From positions 1-23,117 of IMG/VR virus record IMGVR_UViG_3300028920_000277: DNA of 23,117 bases; one strand, written 5' to 3'. This document shows, piece after piece, positions 12,867 through 19,373 of this stretch (within the stretch, counting starts at the first letter, position 1; each line of letters begins with the position of its first letter). The DNA is from a virus. Under the pieces are notes generated by a model, which did not search any database, was not told the origin of the DNA, and saw only the letters and a program-made list of their open reading frames with translations. The position numbers were made by a program, and so were the translations under genes.

Positions 12867-13687
12867 CTCTGAAAGCGATTGTGGAAAGTGTCGACGGTTT
12901 GGATGAAGCATTGCGCGCCGCGTATGCGCCTGGAACGGGCGAGTACGAAGGCAAATTCGTTTTGCAAGTCGAACCGGTCGGTACCTTCGAACTGTCCGAC
13001 ACCGGCGGTTTGAAATCGGCACTGTCGAAGGAACGTGCCGCCGCCGCCGACGCCCAAAAGGCGTTGAAGGCATTTGAAGGGATCGACGTTGCGGCGGCGC
13101 GGGACGCGTTGTCGAAGGTCAAGGAAATGGACGGGTGGGACGCCGACAAAAAGTTGGCGGAACACAAAGCGAAGTTCGAAGCGGACACCGAAGCGAAGTA
13201 CGCGGCGCAAATGGCGCAACTTCAACAGAAGCACGAAACCGAAGTTGCCGAACGCGACCAGTTGAACAACCGCCTGTTGGACAACGTCAAACAAATGTCG
13301 GTTGTCAACGCGGCGCGTGCCGCCCTGGCCGAACACGGCGGGTCGGAACTGTTGATGCCGCATATCGAACGCCAGGTGCGAACGGGGTTCGACACCGAAA
13401 CCGGCAAACCGTCGGTTGAAGTGTTGGACGCGGACGGCAACGTGCGCCTGTCCCCCGCTTCGGGATCAACCGCGCCCATGAACATTTCCGAACTGGTCGC
13501 AACGATGAAAAACGACGACACGTACAAAGCGGTGTTCGCCGGGTCCGGTGCCAGTGGTGGCGGAACGGTGGGCGGTGGAGTCAAGACCGGACCCGACGGC
13601 AGAAAGACCGTAAGTCGGTCCGACCAGGCGGCAATCGACGCGAATATTGAAGGTATCGCGTCGGGCGACGTGGTGGTGGTCGACTAG
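12863..13687 (+). CDS. Head scaffolding protein
   Basis: 274 residues from ATG 12863, with GGGAGGG upstream. Residues about 48-160 are highly charged, Ala-rich and helical (LSKERAAAADAQKALKAF, AEHKAKFEADTEAKYAAQM, QQKHETEVAERDQLNNRLL), typical of a coiled coil. The C-terminal 60 residues are Gly/Ser-rich, then ELVATMKNDDTYKAVFAG and a basic patch (DGRKTVSRSDQAAID). Composition, size and position directly before the coat gene are those of internal scaffolds, which shape the prohead and then leave or are degraded. No protease motif is seen in it, and no separate head protease lies in the window. A 65-base spacer with GGGAG at 13740 leads to the coat gene. Confidence 0.88.
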   Translation: MTLKAIVESVDGLDEALRAAYAPGTGEYEGKFVLQVEPVGTFELSDTGGLKSALSKERAAAADAQKALKAFEGIDVAAARDALSKVKEMDGWDADKKLAEHKAKFEADTEAKYAAQMAQLQQKHETEVAERDQLNNRLLDNVKQMSVVNAARAALAEHGGSELLMPHIERQVRTGFDTETGKPSVEVLDADGNVRLSPASGSTAPMNISELVATMKNDDTYKAVFAGSGASGGGTVGGGVKTGPDGRKTVSRSDQAAIDANIEGIASGDVVVVD

Positions 13688-13752
13688 CGGCAACACGCGG
13701 GCAATGGTGTTCGCGTGGGTTTTGTAGAGTGACAACAACGGGAGTTTGAACA

Positions 13753-14913
13753 ATGGCGAACACGCTTACAAACATTATGCCCAAAATCCTTGCGGCGGGC
13801 CTTATGGCTCTGCGGGAACGGGCGGTCATGCCGCGCCTGGTCAATGCGGATTATTCGCGCGACGCGGCAATGAAGGGAAACACCATCGACGTTCCGGTGC
13901 CGGTCGCACAGACGGCAACCAACGTCACCCCGGCGGCGGTCCCGCCCACGCCCGGCGACACCACGCCCGGCGTCGTGCAGATCACCCTTGACCAGTGGAA
14001 GAAAACCAACTTCCACCTGACGGACAAGGAACTGACCGAAATCGACCGCAACCGGCATTTCGTGCCAATGCAAGTTGGCGAAGCGGCGCGCGCCCTGGCG
14101 AACGCTATCAACGCCGACATTTTCTCGAAGTACGTTGGCGTGTACGGGTACGCCGGGACGGCGGGAACGACCCCGTTTGCGTCGACCGTCGGTGCCGCAA
14201 CGGCACTTCGAAAGGTGCTGAATGAACAACTTTGCCCGCTTTCCATGCGGCGCGGTGTTGTCGACTTCGCGGCGGAGGCGAACATGCTTGCCCTGTCGCC
14301 TTTCAGTGACGCCGAAAAGGTCGCAAGTGCCGGTGTCAAGATCGACGGCGAGATTGGCCGGAAGTTCGGGCTTGATTGGGCCGCCGACGACGCGGTGCCT
14401 TCGCACACGGCGGGCACGATCACGACCGGACTTGCCGCAAAGGCGGCAACCGCGCAACCTATCGGCACGAAGGCTGTTGTTTGTACAACCGCCGCCGTGA
14501 CGGGTGCGTGCGCACTCCTGGCGGGTGACATTATTACGTTTGCCGGTGATACGCAAACGTACGTGCTGACCGCCAACGCGACACAGGCAGTTGCCGCAAC
14601 CGACGTCACGGTGAATGTTGAACCGGGACTGAAAGTTGCGCTCGCCGGTGGTGAAGCGGTCACGGTGAAAGCCGACCACGTGGTAAACCTTGGTTTCCAC
14701 CGCGACGCGTTCGCACTTGCAATGCGCCCGATTGCGCAAAGCACGTCTGAACTGTCCCTGGGCAACGAAATAATGGTCATGCAAGACCCGGTGACCGGCA
14801 TTCCGCTTCGCCTGGAAGTCATGCGGCAGTACAAGCAGGTTACGTGGGAGTTTGACGTACTTTGGGGTTCCGCCCTGGTACGTCCCGAACTCGCCGCGCG
14901 TCTTGCGGGGTAA
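13753..14913 (+). CDS. Major capsid protein, P22 coat type
   Basis: 386 residues from ATG 13753, eight bases after GGGAG. The first 140 residues follow the P22 gp5-like coat pattern closely: MPKILAAGLMALRERAVMPRLV, KGNTIDVPVPVAQ, DQWKKTNFHLTDKELTEIDRN, ALANAINADI and YGYAGTAGTTPFAS. Residues about 222-310 (DIITFAGDTQTYVL, ATQAVAATDVTVNVE, GGEAVTVKADHVVN) correspond to the inserted I-domain, and the HK97-like fold resumes with GFHRDAFALAMRPI. Copies of this protein form the icosahedral shell. Codon use is unlike the rest of the window: I find no TTG leucine codon, but CTT, CTG and CTC, and it contains several of the few GCTG words. This fits selection for very high expression or a separate origin. 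Confidence 0.95.
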   Translation: MANTLTNIMPKILAAGLMALRERAVMPRLVNADYSRDAAMKGNTIDVPVPVAQTATNVTPAAVPPTPGDTTPGVVQITLDQWKKTNFHLTDKELTEIDRNRHFVPMQVGEAARALANAINADIFSKYVGVYGYAGTAGTTPFASTVGAATALRKVLNEQLCPLSMRRGVVDFAAEANMLALSPFSDAEKVASAGVKIDGEIGRKFGLDWAADDAVPSHTAGTITTGLAAKAATAQPIGTKAVVCTTAAVTGACALLAGDIITFAGDTQTYVLTANATQAVAATDVTVNVEPGLKVALAGGEAVTVKADHVVNLGFHRDAFALAMRPIAQSTSELSLGNEIMVMQDPVTGIPLRLEVMRQYKQVTWEFDVLWGSALVRPELAARLAG

Positions 14914-14931
14914 GGTGGCGTAACGTGATAC

Positions 14932-14971
14932 AGGCAACCCGTCGTCCGTTGGCGTTCGGCGGGTTGCCTTT
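14932..14971 (+). terminator. Terminator-like hairpin after coat gene
   Basis: AGGCAACCCG (14932-14941) pairs perfectly with CGGGTTGCCT (14960-14969) across an 18-base loop that can itself form CCG/CGG pairs, and TTT closes the element. The U run is short, so it may only partly stop transcription, giving more coat message than downstream connector message. It lies 18 bases after the coat stop. Confidence 0.6.
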
Positions 14972-15039
14972 CACCAGGAAACGCCGACCCCGTGCGGTCG
15001 TGGGAAACGGTCGCCGCGAGAGAATAAGGAACAGCCGAC

Positions 15040-15375
15040 ATGGCATACGTGAAAACGGTTGAAGTGGAAGGCGAAGCGGGACGGATTGTCGTCAACCTGT
15101 CCGACGTCGATTCGTACGTTGAACGCGGGTACAAAATCATCGAAGGCACCGAAACGTCCGGCAAGGGTCCGAAGAATGACGGCAACGGAAACGTTCCCGT
15201 CGACGCACCCGCCGACGCGGACGACGCCCAGGCGGTGACGCGTGACGACGTCGACAAGATGAAGTCCGCCGACCTGGAAAAACTGGTCGCGGACAACAAC
15301 CTGGACGTCGACCTGTCCGAACTGAAAAAGATTGGCGACAAGCGGGACGCCGTCGCCGACGCCCTGGGACTCTAA
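15040..15375 (+). CDS. Small acidic head protein with C-terminal HeH/SAP-like helix pair
   Basis: 111 residues from ATG 15040, after AAGGAA. The first 35 residues form strands (VKTVEVEGEAGRIVVNLSDVDSYVERGYKIIEG, here split by charged turns), the middle is an Asp/Ala-rich linker, and the end (SADLEKLVADNNLDVDLSELKK, DKRDAVADALGL) looks like a helix-extended-helix or SAP/LEM-like motif often found at the end of small phage head proteins. Position between coat and connector suggests a head-associated part; no function can be assigned. Confidence 0.72.
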   Translation: MAYVKTVEVEGEAGRIVVNLSDVDSYVERGYKIIEGTETSGKGPKNDGNGNVPVDAPADADDAQAVTRDDVDKMKSADLEKLVADNNLDVDLSELKKIGDKRDAVADALGL

Positions 15376-15404
15376 CCAGGTAGCGGGATCGAAGGGGAAA
15401 CGGA

Positions 15405-15941
15405 ATGGCATTAGTGGTCGAAGACGGAACCGGACTTGCAAACGCCGATAGCTACCTTTCGGAAGCGGACGCGACAAGCTACATTACGACGCGTCTTCGC
15501 GCCACTAATGCCGACCGTGTCGCCTGGGAAGCGGCGACGTCAACCGAAGCGGAAGTGGCGTTGCGTGCGGCGACCGTTTGGTTGGATACGACGTTTCGGG
15601 AACGGTGGAAGGGTGTTCGTATAAACGAAACAATGTCCCTGGCGTGGCCGCGTTACAACGTGACCGACGAAGACGGTTACGCCTTGGATACCGACGCCGT
15701 TCCCCAGGTGGTGAAAAACGCGTGCGCCGAAATGGCGGCGCGTGCCATATCGGAAGACCTGTTCACGGATGAAACGACGCCGGGTGCAATCAAACGCACA
15801 ATGGACAAGGTGGGACCATTGGAAACCGAAGTGGAATACGCCGGGTCCGCGTCGCAACAAAAGGCGTACACGAAGTCGGAAACCATGTTGCGCGGCGTAC
15901 TGGAATTTTCCGCCGTAAACCGGCGCGTGGAAAGGGGTTGA
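15405..15941 (+). CDS. Head-tail connector (adaptor), DnaT-like domain family
   Basis: 178 residues from ATG 15405, seven bases after AAGGGGA. It begins MALVVEDGTGLANADSYLSEADATSYI, a start I associate with the phage family named after a DnaT-like single-stranded DNA binding fold, and continues with ALRAATVWLDTTF, SLAWPRYNVTDEDGY and VPQVVKNACAEMAARAI. The helix bundle with the WPR turn is that of head-tail adaptors such as the gp6/gp15-type proteins, so the likely place is the ring under the portal. The database name suggests ssDNA binding, but position argues for a connector. Followed within four bases by the closure gene. Confidence 0.8.
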   Translation: MALVVEDGTGLANADSYLSEADATSYITTRLRATNADRVAWEAATSTEAEVALRAATVWLDTTFRERWKGVRINETMSLAWPRYNVTDEDGYALDTDAVPQVVKNACAEMAARAISEDLFTDETTPGAIKRTMDKVGPLETEVEYAGSASQQKAYTKSETMLRGVLEFSAVNRRVERG

Positions 15942-15945
15942 ACCG

Positions 15946-16320
15946 GTGACGGTACTTGACGACAAGTTGGTGCCGAAGGCTAAGGAACTGTTGACGAAGT
16001 TCGGGCGCACGGTGACGTACCGCACGAACGCGGCAACGTTCGATCCCGTCAATAGTACCCTGACCGGTGGTTCAATAACGAATACGTCCGTGTTGATCGT
16101 GCCGCCGTTTCCATTCGAACGAAGATTGATTGACAACGACAAAGTGGTGGAAGGGGACATGTTGACGTACATTGCGGCGAAAGACTCGCCCGTGACGCCC
16201 GCCCTGGAAGGCATTTTGATTGACGGTGCCCAGGAATGGCGCGTCGTTAGTGTCGACACGATATACACCGGCGACGAACTGGCGTTGTGGAAATTGCAAC
16301 TAAGGGGCGGCGCACAGTGA
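15946..16320 (+). CDS. Head closure / head-tail joining protein
   Basis: 124 residues from GTG 15946, after AAAGGGG. A helix at the N-terminus (DDKLVPKAKELLTKFG) is followed by a beta-rich body (RTVTYRTNAATFDP, TSVLIVPPFPFERRLID, EGDMLTYIAAKDS, QEWRVVSVDTIYTGDE, WKLQLRG). This is the shape and place of stopper/closure proteins that seal the DNA-filled head: after the adaptor and before the gp10-like tail completion protein. Sequence families here are diverse, so the call rests mainly on order and secondary structure. The stop overlaps GTG 16317 (GTGA). Confidence 0.75.
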   Translation: MTVLDDKLVPKAKELLTKFGRTVTYRTNAATFDPVNSTLTGGSITNTSVLIVPPFPFERRLIDNDKVVEGDMLTYIAAKDSPVTPALEGILIDGAQEWRVVSVDTIYTGDELALWKLQLRGGAQ

Positions 16321-16724
16321 CGGACACCTTGGCAACAAACGTTGTTGAATTCAACCGGGTTGTGGAAAATGCGTTGACGCAAATTCCGGCGGACCTGGTC
16401 AAGACGGCAACGAAAAAAATTGCCCTGGAAGTGTTGCGCGGCGTCGTCATGTTGACGCCCGTTGACACGGGACGCGCGCGGGGAAATTGGCAAACGGAAA
16501 TTGGCGTAATACCCGAAGGCGAACGTCAATCGCAAAACCCGGTCCAAGACGGCACCGCGATTCTTGCAACGTTGCAACCATTCCAAACCGTGTACCTGGC
16601 GAACAACGTTCCGTACATTCTGTACCTGGAACAAGGCACCGAAAAAATGGCACCGCGCGCAATGGTCGCACGTACGGTCGCGCGCCTGGCGCAAGGGTAC
16701 GCGGGCGGGGGGAATATAGAGTGA
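16317..16724 (+). CDS. HK97 gp10-like tail completion/neck protein
   Basis: 135 residues from GTG 16317 (GTGA). The motif LTPVDTGRARGNWQTEIG (residues about 46-64) and the later VYLANNVPYILYLEQGTEKMAPRAMVARTV are hallmarks of the HK97 gp10-like family: P-V-D-T-G-R-x-x-x-x-W, then NN-x-PY...LE-x-G-x...AP-x-M. Members act at the head-tail junction or tail completion. The frame also opens upstream inside the previous gene, but the overlap start fits the gene style. Its TGA overlaps the next GTG. Confidence 0.87.
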   Translation: MTDTLATNVVEFNRVVENALTQIPADLVKTATKKIALEVLRGVVMLTPVDTGRARGNWQTEIGVIPEGERQSQNPVQDGTAILATLQPFQTVYLANNVPYILYLEQGTEKMAPRAMVARTVARLAQGYAGGGNIE

Positions 16725-17143
16725 GCGCAACGCTATACGTCGACGTGACGAAGGCAATTCGAACGAAGGTGCAATCGGACATTGTCACCGGACTTTCGTT
16801 GCCCGTTTCGTATGACAACGACAAGGGATTTGTCGCACCGGAAAACGCGGCCTGGTCGCGTGTTTCGATTGCCTTTGACGACGCGGGACGTGTCGACACG
16901 GGTTCACCTGGCGCGAACAGGCACCGCGTACAGGGAATGGTCATGGTGCAATTGTTCCACCCGTTAGCGGAAGGTATGAAGGAAGGATACACCAATGCCG
17001 ACGGGGTGAAGGTTGCGTTTATTAGTGCCAACGTGGGCGGCGCGGTTTTCCGTACGCCGCAAGTTTTGAACGTGGGACGGGCGGGCAAGTGGTGGCAAAT
17101 CAATGTCCTATGCCCTTTCTACATTGACGACGTCGCCAACTAA
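16721..17143 (+). CDS. Tail terminator protein (DUF4128-like)
   Basis: 140 residues from GTG 16721 (GTGA). The pattern of an N-terminal helix (VDVTKAIRTKVQSDI), VSYDNDKGFVAPENAAWSRV, then GMVMVQLFHPLAEGMKEGY and WWQINVLCPFYID matches the tail-terminator type commonly filed as DUF4128. The tail terminator caps the tail tube once it reaches full length and then joins the head. Position between the gp10-like protein and the tail tube protein agrees. The long open frame upstream to 16487 is an out-of-frame shadow of the previous gene. Confidence 0.82.
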   Translation: MSATLYVDVTKAIRTKVQSDIVTGLSLPVSYDNDKGFVAPENAAWSRVSIAFDDAGRVDTGSPGANRHRVQGMVMVQLFHPLAEGMKEGYTNADGVKVAFISANVGGAVFRTPQVLNVGRAGKWWQINVLCPFYIDDVAN

Positions 17144-17161
17144 CAAACGGAGGGTTTTTCG

Positions 17162-18322
17162 ATGGGTGACGCAAACAGGGTACGACTTTCGTACGTGGAG
17201 GAAGTGACTTTCGGCGTTACGCCGTCGGCGAACCTGACGGACGTACGCCATACCGGGGAATCGTTGGGCCTGGACACGTCAACGGTGACGTCGTCGGAAA
17301 TTCGTTCCGACCGTCAAATCGTGGACGTGGCGCGGTCGTCGATCCAAGGCGCGGGTGATATCAGTTTCGAAATGTCGTATGGCGCACACGACGACTTTTT
17401 CGAAGCGGGTTTGCAGTCCGCCGGGTGGTCGTCGCCAGTGACCGCCGGACCCGCCGCGACGTTTGCGGTGGTTGCCGGTTCGGGCGACTATCAGATAACG
17501 GACTCCGGTTCGGGGTTTGGTTCGTTCGTGGTCAACCAGTGGGTAAAGGTGTCAGGTTTTGCAACCGCCGCCAACAACGGTTACGGTAAGATTACCGCCG
17601 CCGCCGCCGGTGCAATCACGATCAAGGGCAACGGCAACGGCGTCAACGAGTCCGCCGGTGCAAGCGTTACCGTGGTAATGGGCGCGCAAATCGTAAACGG
17701 CACCACGGAAAAGTCGTTCAGTATCGAAAAACATTTCGAAGACCTGACGACAACGTACGAACTGTTGCAAGGCATGTCGGTTGACGCAATCAACCTTTCG
17801 GTTGTTGCCGACCAAATCATAACGGGTTCCGTTTCGTTCATGGGGAAAGACGCCCAGGGCGACACGTCGTCCGCCGGTACCGGGTACGTTGCCGCGCCGG
17901 ATAACGAAGTAATGAATGCCGTGGACGACGTGACGCGAATCCTGGTCGACTATGCCGACTTTGCGTCAACGCAAATCACATTTGCGACCGTCAACAACCT
18001 TCGACCGAAAAACCAAATTGCCGAACTTGGACCGATCGACATTGGTTCGGGAACGTTCAACGTGACGGGTACGTTGCAAGCGTATTTCGAAGACAACACC
18101 GAAATGGATCAATACCGCAACTTCGACAATGTGTCCATTTCAATCGTGTTCGAAGACGGCGCGGGCAACGCGTATGTGATCGACCTCCCGCGCGGCAACT
18201 TCACGTCGGGCCGGTCGGTTGCGGGTGGTGTCAACACCGACGTAATCGCGGACATGGCGTTTGAAGCGTTCCGCGACCCGACGGAAGATATCACCATGCG
18301 CATTGCCAGGTTCGTAGGGTAA
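17162..18322 (+). CDS. Major tail tube protein
   Basis: 386 residues from ATG 17162, six bases after GGAGGG, the best ribosome site in the tail module. The start (RVRLSYVEEVTFGVTPSA, RHTGESLGLDTSTVTSSEIRSDRQIVDV split by turns) and the GDISFEMSYGAHDDFFEAGL segment are characteristic of long siphophage tail tube proteins; the end (GGVNTDVIADMAFEAFRD, MRIARFVG) is also typical. Rich in Gly, Ser and Thr, as expected for a beta-barrel tube subunit. A middle region of about residues 95-180 rich in Gly/Ala may be an inserted Ig-like domain. Many copies polymerise round the tape measure. Leucine codons include TTG, unlike the coat gene. After its TAA comes a structured 197-base spacer. Confidence 0.92.
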   Translation: MGDANRVRLSYVEEVTFGVTPSANLTDVRHTGESLGLDTSTVTSSEIRSDRQIVDVARSSIQGAGDISFEMSYGAHDDFFEAGLQSAGWSSPVTAGPAATFAVVAGSGDYQITDSGSGFGSFVVNQWVKVSGFATAANNGYGKITAAAAGAITIKGNGNGVNESAGASVTVVMGAQIVNGTTEKSFSIEKHFEDLTTTYELLQGMSVDAINLSVVADQIITGSVSFMGKDAQGDTSSAGTGYVAAPDNEVMNAVDDVTRILVDYADFASTQITFATVNNLRPKNQIAELGPIDIGSGTFNVTGTLQAYFEDNTEMDQYRNFDNVSISIVFEDGAGNAYVIDLPRGNFTSGRSVAGGVNTDVIADMAFEAFRDPTEDITMRIARFVG

Positions 18323-18325
18323 GGC

Positions 18326-18523
18326 GTGAAATGGGGCGTTTACACGCCCAGGAAGGGGTCCAGGTGGCGCGCACGCACGACTTTTCGCCGAATAGGGGTC
18401 ATGGCACCCCTACGTCGAAACAGGCGTGTACGCGCATTGTTTCACATTTGCATGTTCCGCCGGTATGACCAGGTCGGCAATGGGTCGACCTGGTCGCCGG
18501 GGAAGGAAGGGAAACAACCATGA
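18326..18523 (+). other. Short basic open frame in spacer before tail chaperone gene
   Basis: A 65-codon frame runs from GTG 18326, three bases after the tail tube stop, to a TGA overlapping the next ATG (ATGA). It is rich in Arg and Trp, has codons unlike the neighbouring genes and covers three hairpins, so I think the stretch works as RNA structure rather than as a gene. The ATGA end is the only point in its favour. Confidence 0.2.
18334..18495 (+). promoter_or_regulatory. Three hairpins in the leader of the tail chaperone gene
   Basis: Perfect stems: GGGCGT/ACGCCC (18334-18339 with 18344-18349, 4-base loop), TAGGGGT/ACCCCTA (18393-18399 with 18406-18412, 6-base loop) and GACCAGGTCG/CGACCTGGTC (18467-18476 with 18486-18495, 9-base loop). 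None is followed by a U run, so simple termination is unlikely. The last lies just before the GGAAGGAAGGG ribosome site of the gene at 18520 and could control its translation or define a processed 5' end. Confidence 0.5.
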
Positions 18524-18954
18524 CGGAAGACACGAAGAAAGCGGGCGGCGGTTTCAAACTGTCGGAACTTCGCACCGACGTTTCGAAATCTGAGGAAGGC
18601 GTTTGGTGCGACGTCGGCGAAGGGTTCGCAATCAAGGTTGCGCGAATCGGGCACCCGAAATACCAGGCGTATATTGCCAAACTGACCAAGCCGCACACAC
18701 GGCAAATTCGCCGCCAGGGAATCGGCGCGCCGATACTCCGCGACATTCAACGGAAGGCGACGGCGAAATACCTGTTGCTCGATTGGCGCAACCTTCACGA
18801 CGACGACGGGAACGAAATTCCGTATTCGGAAACGAAGGCGTTGGAACTGTTGTCGGACCCGCAATACGACGAATTTCTGGAACTCGTTTTGGAGTACGCG
18901 CAAGACACGGAAATATTCCGCGCCGAAGACGAAGCGGACGCGGAAAAAAACTAA
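18520..18954 (+). CDS. Tail assembly chaperone, short product (gpG-like)
   Basis: 144 residues from ATG 18520, after GGAAGGAAGGG. Lys/Glu-rich and helical after a beta start (GVWCDVGEGFAIKVARIGHPKYQAYIAKL split by turns), with PQYDEFLELVLEYAQDTEIF near the end. Place between tail tube and tape measure and the frameshift at its end identify it as the short form of the tail assembly chaperone pair, which holds the tape measure during tube assembly and is absent from the finished particle. The final codons are GAA AAA AAC TAA, a classic A-AAA-AAC slippery site at 18945-18951, so a fraction of ribosomes should slip back one base and make the long product. Confidence 0.88.
   Translation: MTEDTKKAGGGFKLSELRTDVSKSEEGVWCDVGEGFAIKVARIGHPKYQAYIAKLTKPHTRQIRRQGIGAPILRDIQRKATAKYLLLDWRNLHDDDGNEIPYSETKALELLSDPQYDEFLELVLEYAQDTEIFRAEDEADAEKN
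18945..18951 (+). promoter_or_regulatory. -1 ribosomal frameshift site A AAA AAC
   Basis: Seven bases in the right phase (zero-frame codons AAA AAC, then TAA) match the strongest known class of bacterial -1 slippery sequences. Slippage continues as CTA AGG TGC in the -1 frame, which is open to 19370. A stem GTTGGG/CCCGAC (18967-18972 with 18989-18994, one G-U pair) may lie downstream as a stimulator; this is less sure. Confidence 0.85.
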
Positions 18955-19373
18955 GGTGCGTTGTTCGTTGGGAAATGGAATGGGGCGACCCGACCAAACT
19001 CAAGTTGTTAGAAAAAGCGCAACGCCTGGGCAAGCGGGTTCGTGCGTTGGAAGATCGCACGCAACTTCACGAAGACCTGGCGTTGGCGTGGGAATGTTTC
19101 TTGGACTTGAACCGGTGTCGGCAGTTGGGATACGTGACACCGCAACCCATACCGCTTTCAGAAGTCGTCGCGTGGTTAGACTTGCACGCGGTCGACGGTG
19201 ACGAACAACGTGTGTGTTTTTCTAGATTGGTGGCGTGTGCAGACGCCGAAGCAATGGCGCACTTTACACGCGAAACCGAAAAGGAAATGGACCGCAAGTC
19301 GAAAGAGGTGACACCCGGTGGCAACGTTAGTAGTCGCAATCGACGCGTCGAAGGCAAAACGCGGCGCACGTGA
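18951..19373 (+). CDS. Tail assembly chaperone, frameshifted extension (gpGT-like C-terminal part)
   Basis: The -1 frame adds 140 residues to the 144 of the short form, giving a fusion of about 284. The extension starts LRCVVRWEMEWGDPTKL and is helical and Cys-containing (ALAWECFLDLNRCRQLG, LSEVVAWLDLHAVDG, CFSRLVACADAEAM). In lambda and most siphophages such an extension is made only by frameshifting and contacts the tape measure or tail tube protein. An independent start at ATG 18975 is possible, but no ribosome site precedes it. The last 56 bases overlap the start of the tape measure gene in another frame. Confidence 0.85.
   Translation, partial: LRCVVRWEMEWGDPTKLKLLEKAQRLGKRVRALEDRTQLHEDLALAWECFLDLNRCRQLGYVTPQPIPLSEVVAWLDLHAVDGDEQRVCFSRLVACADAEAMAHFTRETEKEMDRKSKEVTPGGNVSSRNRRVEGKTRRT

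Noticed and set aside
14862-15062. 66-codon + frame bridging coat and the next gene
   Set aside because: Starts deep within the coat gene in another frame and ends inside the next gene; no coupling junction and no protein-like composition.
13684-15341. Long - strand open frames opposite the coat gene
   Set aside because: Antisense shadows of coat, terminator region and the following gene; composition is rich in Arg/Ser/Thr without any family pattern.
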